Assembly: GCA_029250685.1 (NCBI GenBank)
Contig: JAQXEU010000006.1
Coordinates: 1-33,069, forward strand
DNA: 33,069 nucleotides
Source: Polaribacter sp.
GTDB lineage: Bacteria; Bacteroidota; Bacteroidia; Flavobacteriales; Flavobacteriaceae
Reading direction: 5' to 3'
The notes beneath the pieces were generated by a model. It was not told the origin of the DNA, ran no database searches, and saw nothing but the letters and a program-made list of their open reading frames with translations. The position numbers and the translations under genes are program-made. Of this stretch, positions 27,262 to 33,069 are shown one piece after another. Every line of letters starts with the position of its first letter. Positions within the stretch are counted from its first letter, which is position 1.

Positions 27262-27278
27262 TTAAAATTTTATCAAAA

Positions 27279-28010
27279 ATGCTAAAGCCGAAAAATAATC
27301 ATTTGATTTTAAACCTAAAAGATAGTAGGAGAAAGATTTTCTTAAAGTTGTGTTATTTTTCATTGCTATTAATTTTGATTTCTTGTAAAGCTGATAACTC
27401 TAAAAAAACAGAAACAAATTTTATCAAATCAGAAGAAAACACCACTAAAAAAACAAATTCAAAAACCATCCTTTTTTTTGGTGACAGTTTAACTGCTGGT
27501 TATGGTTTAGATGATGTAGATGCTGCTTTTCCTGGAATTATTCAAGCTAAAATAGATTCACTTTCTTTAGAGTATACAGTTATAAACTCAGGTGTTAGTG
27601 GCGAAACTTCTGCTGGCGGAAAAAGTAGAATTGCCTGGGTGTTGAATCAAGATATTGATGTATTTATTTTAGAATTGGGTGCAAATGACGGTTTACGTGG
27701 CGTTCCCTTAAAACAAACTAGAGAAAACTTACAAGCAATTATTGATGCGGTTATAAAGAAGAATACTAACACAAAAATTGTGTTGGCGGGAATGCAATTA
27801 CCTCCAAATATGGGAATCGATTATATTACTGAATTCAAAACTATTTTCCCTGATTTGGCAACAAAAAATAAATTGGCTTTAATTCCTTTTTTATTGAAAG
27901 ATGTTGGTGGAATTCCTACTTTAAATCAATCTGACGGAATTCACCCAACTATTGAAGGACAAAAAATTGTTGCAAATAATGTTTGGGAAGTTTTAAAGCC
28001 TTTGCTGTAG
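27279..28010 (+). CDS. TesA-like SGNH arylesterase/lysophospholipase, lipoprotein
   Basis: 243 aa from ATG at 27279. The frame extends back to a TTG at 27207, but this lies deep in the divergent ATPase gene and adds nothing recognisable. A long basic N terminus leads to a hydrophobic stretch and the lipobox Cys36 (LLILISC). The SGNH hydrolase blocks are FFGDSLTAGYGL with nucleophile S70, the Gly of VSGETSAGG, GANDGL with its Asn, and DGIHPTIEGQ with the Asp-His pair. It hydrolyses acyl esters in the periplasm. Its divergent pairing with YbbA/YbbP matches the tesA-ybbA-ybbP locus of E. coli, which supports the TesA assignment. Its stop is 17 bases from the stop of the converging SDR gene, without a hairpin. 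Confidence 0.88.
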   Translation: MLKPKNNHLILNLKDSRRKIFLKLCYFSLLLILISCKADNSKKTETNFIKSEENTTKKTNSKTILFFGDSLTAGYGLDDVDAAFPGIIQAKIDSLSLEYTVINSGVSGETSAGGKSRIAWVLNQDIDVFILELGANDGLRGVPLKQTRENLQAIIDAVIKKNTNTKIVLAGMQLPPNMGIDYITEFKTIFPDLATKNKLALIPFLLKDVGGIPTLNQSDGIHPTIEGQKIVANNVWEVLKPLL

Positions 28011-28027
28011 TTTTACAAAAAATTTTA

Positions 28028-29605
28028 TTACCAATCAATTGGAAAATAATCTTTCAAGAATTTTCCACACCAATGTTTACCAGTGTTGATTCCGTCAATT
28101 AATGGATCCATTACTCTTGCTGCACCATCAACAATATCTAGCGGTGGTTGAAAATCGTGTGTTGCTACTTTTTTCTTTGATAATTCAGCGGGATCTTCAT
28201 CTGTTACCCAACCAGTATCAACAGCATTCATATAAATACCTGATTTCGCAAACGTAGAGGCAGATGTATGTGTTAACATATTTAAAGCTGCTTTAGCCAT
28301 ATTTGTATGTGGATGTCTGTCTATCTTTTTAAATCGATGAAACTTCCCTTCCATTGCCGTAACATTGATAATATGTTTTTTACCTGTCTTTTCTTTCATC
28401 ATTAAATTAGATAAACGATTACACAAAACAAACGGTGCTACAGCATTTACTAACTGAACTTCTACCATTTCTGTAGTTTCAATTTCTCCTAATCTTAAAC
28501 GCCAGCTATTGGTTTTTCTTAAATCAACTTGTTGTAAATCGGCATCTAATTCGCCTTCTGGAAAAACTTCTGCAGTTTGTAATGAATTATCAAAACTATA
28601 TGGAATTTGAGATAATTCTGCTGAATTACGTAATCCAATTCCTGGTTCTGGACCATGCCAAGTTACAGGAAGCACATTATTTTTACTTGTTTTTGATGAA
28701 TCTATACTTAAGTCTGATAGTTCTTGTAAACAACTTGTATGATCTTTTAATAAGGTTTGCGCTAACTTCGGGAGTTTATCTACTGATAATTTTTCATTTT
28801 CCATTAAATGGAAATAAAAACCTGAGGGTCTTCTTACAGTTTGTGCTGCGTTATTGATTAAAATATCTAAACGATTGTATTTTTGTTCTATATAATTACA
28901 GAAAATTTCTACACTTGGTATGTGACGTAAATCGAGTCCATGAATATGCAAACGATCACTCCAATCTTTATAATCTTCTTCTTTAGAAAAACGAATGGCA
29001 GAATCTGCAGGAAAACGAGTAGTTGCAACAACAGTTGCTCCAGAACGCAATAGCATTAAGGTAATATGATAACCAATTTTTAATCTTGAACCTGTAATTA
29101 CCGCAACTTGATCTTTTAAATCTGTAGTTTGAAAACGTTTTGCATAATTTAAATCGCCACATACAGTACACATTGTATCGTAAAAGTGATGCAGTTTTGT
29201 GTACACTGTTTTACAGACATAACAGTTTCTTGGCGATTCTAATTCTAAGGTGTCTTCATTTAAATCAGCTGCGCCTAATAACTTTGGAGCTACAAACAAT
29301 GCAGCTTCACGTGCAGAACGAATTCCAGTTGATTTTCTTGCATGCGTATCCTTGGCAATCATTTTGCGTTTTACAGCCTTCTTAGCATCTTTTCTTCTAC
29401 GCTCAAATTCAGCACGATTTGGTCTTGTTAGTTCACCTGCAGCCTTAAAGAGTGCCACTCTTTGATCTTCTGGCAATTCAAAAAGTTGATTCGTATCTTT
29501 TAATAACTTCTGTAAGGTAGCAATACATGATATTACTTCTGAATTGTCTGGGTGATTGCTCATTAATACGATAGGTAACTGATTTTTATTAAGGTATAAT
29601 TGCAT
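28028..29605 (-). CDS. Zinc-ribbon plus short-chain dehydrogenase-like protein, atypical active site
   Basis: 525 aa, twice the length of a normal SDR. Residues 1-120 are helical and basic ([17 protein letters not shown]). A four-Cys zinc ribbon follows: C128-x2-C131 and C146-x2-C149. The Rossmann part starts at about 164: [12 protein letters not shown] (171-178) has Lys where the second Gly of TGxxxGxG is expected. NNAAQT at 251-256 matches the NNAG motif. A polar insertion of about 115 residues spans 262-375. The active-site block has T416 at the Ser position, and [10 protein letters not shown] has K438, but Thr434 stands where the Tyr of YxxxK belongs. Dinucleotide binding is plausible; ordinary SDR catalysis is doubtful. 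The start is either ATG 29605, directly against the cspA terminator, or Met15 at 29563. Confidence 0.8.
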   Translation of the reverse strand: MQLYLNKNQLPIVLMSNHPDNSEVISCIATLQKLLKDTNQLFELPEDQRVALFKAAGELTRPNRAEFERRRKDAKKAVKRKMIAKDTHARKSTGIRSAREAALFVAPKLLGAADLNEDTLELESPRNCYVCKTVYTKLHHFYDTMCTVCGDLNYAKRFQTTDLKDQVAVITGSRLKIGYHITLMLLRSGATVVATTRFPADSAIRFSKEEDYKDWSDRLHIHGLDLRHIPSVEIFCNYIEQKYNRLDILINNAAQTVRRPSGFYFHLMENEKLSVDKLPKLAQTLLKDHTSCLQELSDLSIDSSKTSKNNVLPVTWHGPEPGIGLRNSAELSQIPYSFDNSLQTAEVFPEGELDADLQQVDLRKTNSWRLRLGEIETTEMVEVQLVNAVAPFVLCNRLSNLMMKEKTGKKHIINVTAMEGKFHRFKKIDRHPHTNMAKAALNMLTHTSASTFAKSGIYMNAVDTGWVTDEDPAELSKKKVATHDFQPPLDIVDGAARVMDPLIDGINTGKHWCGKFLKDYFPIDW

Positions 29606-29640
29606 AAAAAAAAGTCCATCAAATATTTGATGGACTTTTT
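29606..29640 (-). terminator. Terminator of the cold-shock gene, abutting the SDR start codon
   Basis: A perfect palindrome (29609-29640, core GTCCATCAAAT at 29614-29624 and its complement at 29625-29635) is followed on the minus strand by eight U residues (29613-29606). The next base is the A of the SDR gene's ATG at 29605. Confidence 0.9.
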
Positions 29641-29659
29641 AATAACTTAAAGTATATGC

Positions 29660-29851
29660 TTAGATAACTTTTACGTTAACTGCATTTAATCCTTTTTTTC
29701 CTTCTTGTAAGTCAAACTCAACGCTATCGCCTTCACGAATTTCGTCAATTAAACCTGAAATGTGTACAAAGTGGTCTTTGTCTACTCCTTCTTCAGTGAT
29801 AAATCCAAATCCTTTAGATTCGTTGAAAAATTTTACTGTTCCGTTACTCAT
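29660..29851 (-). CDS. Cold-shock domain protein, CspA family
   Basis: 63 aa forming a single OB-fold cold-shock domain. RNP1 is KGFGFI at residues 13-18 and RNP2 is HFVHIS at 27-32. GTVKFFNESKGFGFI is the standard opening, and VEFDLQEGKKGLNAVNV the usual end. Such proteins bind single-stranded RNA and melt secondary structure, and several act as transcription antiterminators. It sits between a DbpA-like helicase and the SDR gene on the same strand, with its own promoter-like sequence and a strong terminator. Confidence 0.96.
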   Translation of the reverse strand: MSNGTVKFFNESKGFGFITEEGVDKDHFVHISGLIDEIREGDSVEFDLQEGKKGLNAVNVKVI

Positions 29852-29882
29852 TGTATTGTAATTAAAAATTATTATTGAATTG

Positions 29883-29912
29883 CAAAGGTGCTACCATTTT
29901 TTTGATAATCAA
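29883..29912 (-). promoter_or_regulatory. Candidate cspA promoter
   Basis: On the minus strand, TTG (29910-29912), a 19-base spacer and CACCTTTG (29883-29890) match the Bacteroidota pattern TTG-N19-TAnnTTTG with one mismatch. The predicted 5' leader is short, about 25-30 bases, unlike the 160-base leader of E. coli cspA. Confidence 0.5.
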
Positions 29913-29957
29913 CCACTTAATGTGTTTTTTTTGATTTATTTTTAAAATAAGTGAAAA

Positions 29958-31271
29958 TTACAGAATAGTTACCCGTACCTTTTTCTTTTTCAGGCGCGTA
30001 TTGTTCAGTTTTGAAACTAAATCATTTGCTTTTTCTAGCGGAATTGCAACAAATGCACAGTCTGGTTTTAATTCAATGACACCTAATTCCTCTTTTTTGA
30101 TTCCGCCTTGTTTAAAAAACAATCCTGCAATGTCTCCTTTTGAGATTTTATCTTTTCGTCCACCAGAAATAAATAGTGTTTCCCAGTATTGAGGCTTGTG
30201 TGGTGCTTTTTTAACGATTGATACTCCTTTATTTTTCTTTATAAAATCTGGTAAAAATTCTTTTTCCCATTGTAAAATAAAAGCAGTTCCTTTTTCATTG
30301 ACTCTTGCTGTTCTTCCGTTTCTATGGATAAAATCTTCTTGATGTTTCGGTAATTCATAATGAATTATAAATTTCATTTCCGGAATATCAATTCCTCTTG
30401 ATGCCAAATCTGTAGCAATTAATAATTGACAGGTTCCGTTTCTGAATTTTATCAACGAACGCTCTCTGTCTTTTTGCTCCATTCCACCAGAAAAACAAGC
30501 ATGACTAATATTATTCTCCGTTAAGTAAGTACTTACTTGTTCTATTGAATCTTTTAAATTACAGAAAACAATTCCGGGTTCGTTACCAATATGTCTTACC
30601 AAATCTAACAAAGTTCTAGATTTGTTTTTATTCGGAGAAATTACTGTTTTAAAAGTTAATTGTGATGTTCTTTTTTCTTTTAAATAATCGATAACTTTTG
30701 GCTTATCTAAACGAACAAAACTTGGTATCTCAACTCCTTGTGTTGCAGAGGTTAAGATGCGCTTATTTAAAGCAGGTAATTCATTAATTATTCCGCGCAT
30801 TTCATATTCAAAACCAACTTCTAATGACTTGTCAAACTCATCTAAAATTAATGTTTTTATAAAGGTTTTAGAAAAACGATCATTGCTGAAGTGGTCTGCA
30901 ATTCTTCCTGGAGTTCCTATTAAAATAGCAGGAGTATGTTTTAATTCTATCTTGTCTTTAGACATCGGTCTTCCACCATAAACAGCATTTACTTTATACC
31001 CAGAACCCATAGAGCGAATTACTTGCTCAATTTGAATTGCCAATTCTCTAGACGGAACTAATATTAGTGCTTGAACTTCTTTAGAATTTGGGTCTAATGC
31101 TTTTAACAATGGTAACGAAAAAGCTAATGTTTTCCCAGTTCCTGTTGGTGATAATAGAATTGTGTTTGTAGTAGTTTCAATTGCAGAAACTGCTTCTTCT
31201 TGCATGGGATTTAATGCTGTGATATTTAACTTGGTTAAAATATCTTGTTGATTTTTAATAAGATTTGCCAT
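29958..31271 (-). CDS. DEAD-box RNA helicase, DbpA-like
   Basis: 437 aa from ATG 31269-31271. The frame extends 16 codons further into the upstream helicase gene, but the ATG four bases after that gene's stop is the natural start. Two RecA domains: Walker A SPTGTGKT (K47), VPSRELA, TPGR, motif II DEFD at 144-147 instead of DEAD, SAT at 175-177, RGID, and HRNGRTAR at 316-323. The last 75 residues (TLFISGGRKDKISKGDIAGL onward) form an RRM-like fold of the DbpA C-terminal type, which in DbpA binds 23S rRNA hairpin 92. A role in 50S ribosome assembly is likely. It is co-transcribed with the preceding helicase. Confidence 0.9.
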   Translation of the reverse strand: MANLIKNQQDILTKLNITALNPMQEEAVSAIETTTNTILLSPTGTGKTLAFSLPLLKALDPNSKEVQALILVPSRELAIQIEQVIRSMGSGYKVNAVYGGRPMSKDKIELKHTPAILIGTPGRIADHFSNDRFSKTFIKTLILDEFDKSLEVGFEYEMRGIINELPALNKRILTSATQGVEIPSFVRLDKPKVIDYLKEKRTSQLTFKTVISPNKNKSRTLLDLVRHIGNEPGIVFCNLKDSIEQVSTYLTENNISHACFSGGMEQKDRERSLIKFRNGTCQLLIATDLASRGIDIPEMKFIIHYELPKHQEDFIHRNGRTARVNEKGTAFILQWEKEFLPDFIKKNKGVSIVKKAPHKPQYWETLFISGGRKDKISKGDIAGLFFKQGGIKKEELGVIELKPDCAFVAIPLEKANDLVSKLNNTRLKKKKVRVTIL

Positions 31272-31275
31272 ACAA

Positions 31276-32607
31276 TTAGTTCTTTTTATGCTTTTTAGGT
31301 TCTGTTTTAACAGGAGCATTTTGTGCTAAATAATTAGCCAAAATTTTATCTACCAATTCCTCTTTCGTTAAATGATGAAAGATGGTTTTTATTTTTGCTT
31401 TAAAATCTTCTGAAACGGTACGATTTGGTTTCGTTTTAAATATTTTCTTTGCCCATAACAGACCATTATTTTCTTCAATACTTTGTGCGTCTGCTTTTTT
31501 GTATTCTTTAAATTTAATTCCTAAATCTTCTTCAAACTCTGGAATTTCTTCTAGTTCTTCTTGCTGAATAACACTTAATGAAAGTCCGTTTGCGCCAGCT
31601 CTAGCCGTTCTTCCACTTCTATGCACATAGGTTTCATAGGTGTCTGGTAAATGGTAATTCACCACAAAAGAAACTTCTTTTACGTCAATTCCACGAGCAG
31701 CCAAATCAGTTGCTACTAAAATATCAACAAAACCTTCTCTAAATTGCCCCATTATTCGGTCACGAATTCCTTGTGATAGACTTCCGTGAATTGCTCCAGA
31801 AGAAAATTTATTAATCGCTAAATTCTTTCCTAACTTATTAACTGCAGCTTTGGTTTTACAAAATATAATACCGCGTTCTCCTTCTTTCGAATTTAAGAAA
31901 TGCATTAGCACTTCTAATTTCTCAATCGGTTCAACAACAACATATTGGTGATCAATTCCTTGATGCCCAACAGAATCCATATCGGTTTCTATTTGAACAA
32001 CATGTTTAGACATATAATTCTGAACCAATTGTTTAATTGTTCCTGGCATTGTTGCTGTAAACAATAAGGTTCTTCTCTTTTTTGGAAGTTCTTTAATGAT
32101 AAGATCTACTTCTTCTTTTAAAGCGCTTATCATTTCATCGGCTTCATCTAGTACAAAATATTTGATGTTGTTTAAGTTGATGGCATCTCGATTCATTAAA
32201 TCTACCAAACGACCTGGAGTTGCAACAACAATCTGTGGATTTTCTTTTAAACGTTCTATTTGAGGTTTTACAGGTGTTCCTCCACAAATAGAGGCAATTG
32301 CAATGGTTGATTTTTCACCAGAATAAGACATTAAGTTATTATAAATCTGTTGACCTAATTCTCTTGTCGGTGCTAATATTAAGACTTGAACATGCGCTTC
32401 ATCAACGTTTACTTTTTGTAGCAAAGGCAATCCAAAAGCAGCAGTTTTACCAGTTCCTGTTTTTGCCAACACCACCATATCTTTCTTTTTATGCAAAATA
32501 AAAGGAATGCTTTTTTCTTGAACAGCAGTCGGGACTGTAATTTCTAATTTAGCTAAACGAGCTTCTAATTCTTTATAAATTCCTAACTCTGAAAACGTTT
32601 TTGACAT
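31276..32607 (-). CDS. DEAD-box ATP-dependent RNA helicase
   Basis: 443 aa from ATG 32605-32607. The frame reaches back to a TTG at 32625, but the -7 element lies there. All motifs are canonical: the TAVQEKSIP Q motif, AKTGTGKT (48-55), APTRELG, GG, TPGR, DEAD at 154-157, SAT, ARGID and HRSGRTARAG. A C-terminal extension of about 80 residues is charged and ends in a Lys-rich tail (EPKKHKKN), as in RhlE/CsdA-type helicases that bind RNA non-specifically. It probably takes part in ribosome assembly or mRNA decay, especially in the cold. The DbpA-like gene starts four bases downstream. Confidence 0.93.
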   Translation of the reverse strand: MSKTFSELGIYKELEARLAKLEITVPTAVQEKSIPFILHKKKDMVVLAKTGTGKTAAFGLPLLQKVNVDEAHVQVLILAPTRELGQQIYNNLMSYSGEKSTIAIASICGGTPVKPQIERLKENPQIVVATPGRLVDLMNRDAINLNNIKYFVLDEADEMISALKEEVDLIIKELPKKRRTLLFTATMPGTIKQLVQNYMSKHVVQIETDMDSVGHQGIDHQYVVVEPIEKLEVLMHFLNSKEGERGIIFCKTKAAVNKLGKNLAINKFSSGAIHGSLSQGIRDRIMGQFREGFVDILVATDLAARGIDVKEVSFVVNYHLPDTYETYVHRSGRTARAGANGLSLSVIQQEELEEIPEFEEDLGIKFKEYKKADAQSIEENNGLLWAKKIFKTKPNRTVSEDFKAKIKTIFHHLTKEELVDKILANYLAQNAPVKTEPKKHKKN

Positions 32608-32622
32608 CAAATATCTTTTTTG

Positions 32623-32630
32623 CAAAGATA
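32623..32630 (-). promoter_or_regulatory. -7 element (TATCTTTG) before the helicase operon
   Basis: TATCTTTG on the minus strand fits TAnnTTTG exactly, 15 bases before the ATG. The leader would be under about 12 bases. Confidence 0.45.
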
Positions 32631-32667
32631 GTTACAGTTTCTTCGGGAATCACACTTCTATTTGATT

Positions 32668-32699
32668 AAAAAAAGCCCACAATTTTCATTGTAGGCTTT
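32668..32699 (-). terminator. Terminator of the M13 peptidase gene
   Basis: AAAGCCTACAAT and ATTGTGGGCTTT (minus-strand reading) form a 12-bp stem with one U-G pair, loop GAAA, followed by a U-tract. The same stem read on the plus strand has an A-C mismatch, which supports minus-strand use. Confidence 0.8.
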
Positions 32700-32721
32700 A
32701 AACTTTTTCTGAGAGATAAGA

Positions 32722-33069
32722 TTACCAAATCTTTATTCTCTCTTCTACTGTTTTATAATTTTTCTCACCTGGCTTTACATTAAATGCTTCATAAAATGGC
32801 GTAAAGTTCATTAATGGTCCATTTACACGCCAAATTGGTGGCGAATGTGAATTTGTTTTAATGTAATTACGTAAATAAGCATCTCTGGTTTTTACTCGCC
32901 AAATTCTAGCAATAGACATAAAGAAACGTTGATCTGGTGTATAGCCTTGAATTTTTGTGTTTCCTTTTCCTTGTTCTGTTAGTTTAAATGCATCGTATGC
33001 AATTGAGATTCCGCCATTATCTGCTGTGTTTTCTCCAACGGTTAATTCCCCTTTTAAATGTTGATTATC
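32722..33069 (-). CDS. M13-family (neprilysin/PepO-like) metallopeptidase, C-terminal part
   Basis: 115 codons plus the stop are inside the window; the N-terminal part, including HEXXH, lies beyond the right edge. The visible part begins DNQHLKGELTVGENTADNGG. GENTADNGG carries the Glu that is the third zinc ligand and the Asp that supports the first His. It continues RFFMSIARIWR, SPPIWRVNGPLMNFTPFYEAF, and ends in KIW, the invariant end of the family (usually CxVW; here EERIKIW). These exported enzymes cleave peptides of moderate size. A hairpin terminator follows 22 bases after the stop. Confidence 0.92.
   Translation of the reverse strand, partial: DNQHLKGELTVGENTADNGGISIAYDAFKLTEQGKGNTKIQGYTPDQRFFMSIARIWRVKTRDAYLRNYIKTNSHSPPIWRVNGPLMNFTPFYEAFNVKPGEKNYKTVEERIKIW

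Noticed and set aside
27207..27278. TTG-initiated extension of the TesA-like gene
   Set aside because: It overlaps the divergent ATPase gene and places a second hydrophobic segment before the lipoprotein signal; ATG at 27279 is better.
1..33069. CRISPR arrays, tRNA or rRNA genes, insertion sequences, toxin-antitoxin or defence operons
   Set aside because: I looked for regularly spaced repeats, cloverleaf-like blocks, transposase motifs and paired small ORFs and saw none.

Overview
The window looks like chromosomal DNA of a marine-type flavobacterium (Bacteroidota, Flavobacteriaceae; something near Tenacibaculum or Polaribacter is my guess, not a proof). The reasons are the strong A+T bias, repeated -7 elements of the Bacteroidota form TAnnTTTG in front of genes, weak or absent Shine-Dalgarno sequences, the end of a subclass B1 metallo-beta-lactamase, a fused E1 alpha/beta 2-oxoacid dehydrogenase, and an ECF sigma operon ending in two DUF4252 genes. 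I see no rRNA, tRNA, CRISPR array, prophage or intact insertion sequence. Layout, left to right. (1) 1-197 is the 3' end of a B1 metallo-beta-lactamase. (2) 199-7740 is a long minus-strand run read from right to left: BNR/Ycf48-like lipoprotein, peptidase T, diaminopimelate decarboxylase, glutaminase, a small MBOAT-like membrane protein and topoisomerase III. (3) 7833-9185 holds a patatin-like lipase and a small exported protein, meeting an S41 peptidase lipoprotein (9182-10663) tail to tail. (4) 10819-12879 is an ECF sigma / putative anti-sigma / two DUF4252 operon with a recognisable ECF-type promoter and a strong terminator. (5) 13009-15459 is an M1 aminopeptidase with C-terminal HEAT-like repeats. 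(6) An XRE regulator (15511-15876) and an M14 carboxypeptidase (16229-17266) diverge across 352 bases that carry repeated operator-like motifs. (7) 17356-21124 is an amino-acid catabolism cluster: Lrp/AsnC regulator, methionine-type aminotransferase, fused branched-chain-type 2-oxoacid dehydrogenase E1. (8) A Bcr/CflA-type MFS exporter (21121-22326) is followed by about 1 kb of decayed sequence with remains of an ankyrin lipoprotein and a WD40 gene. (9) 23393-24004 encodes a stand-alone, degenerate DEAD-box RecA domain. (10) 24026-28010 is a YbbP-YbbA-TesA locus with the same divergent order as in E. coli. (11) 28028-32607 is a minus-strand RNA-remodelling block: two full DEAD-box helicases, a cold-shock protein, and an unusual zinc-ribbon/SDR protein whose start codon touches the cold-shock gene's terminator. 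(12) 32722-33069 is the C-terminal part of an M13 metallopeptidase. The window is mostly housekeeping and peptide or amino-acid metabolism (PepT, M1, M14, M13, S41, glutaminase, aminotransferase, E1). The least ordinary items are the SDR protein with a zinc ribbon and altered catalytic residues, the Csp terminator/start-codon junction in front of it, the single-domain DDAD protein, the XRE/M14 operator cluster, and the ankyrin/WD40 gene wreck. I did not find an obvious new multi-gene defence or mobile system.
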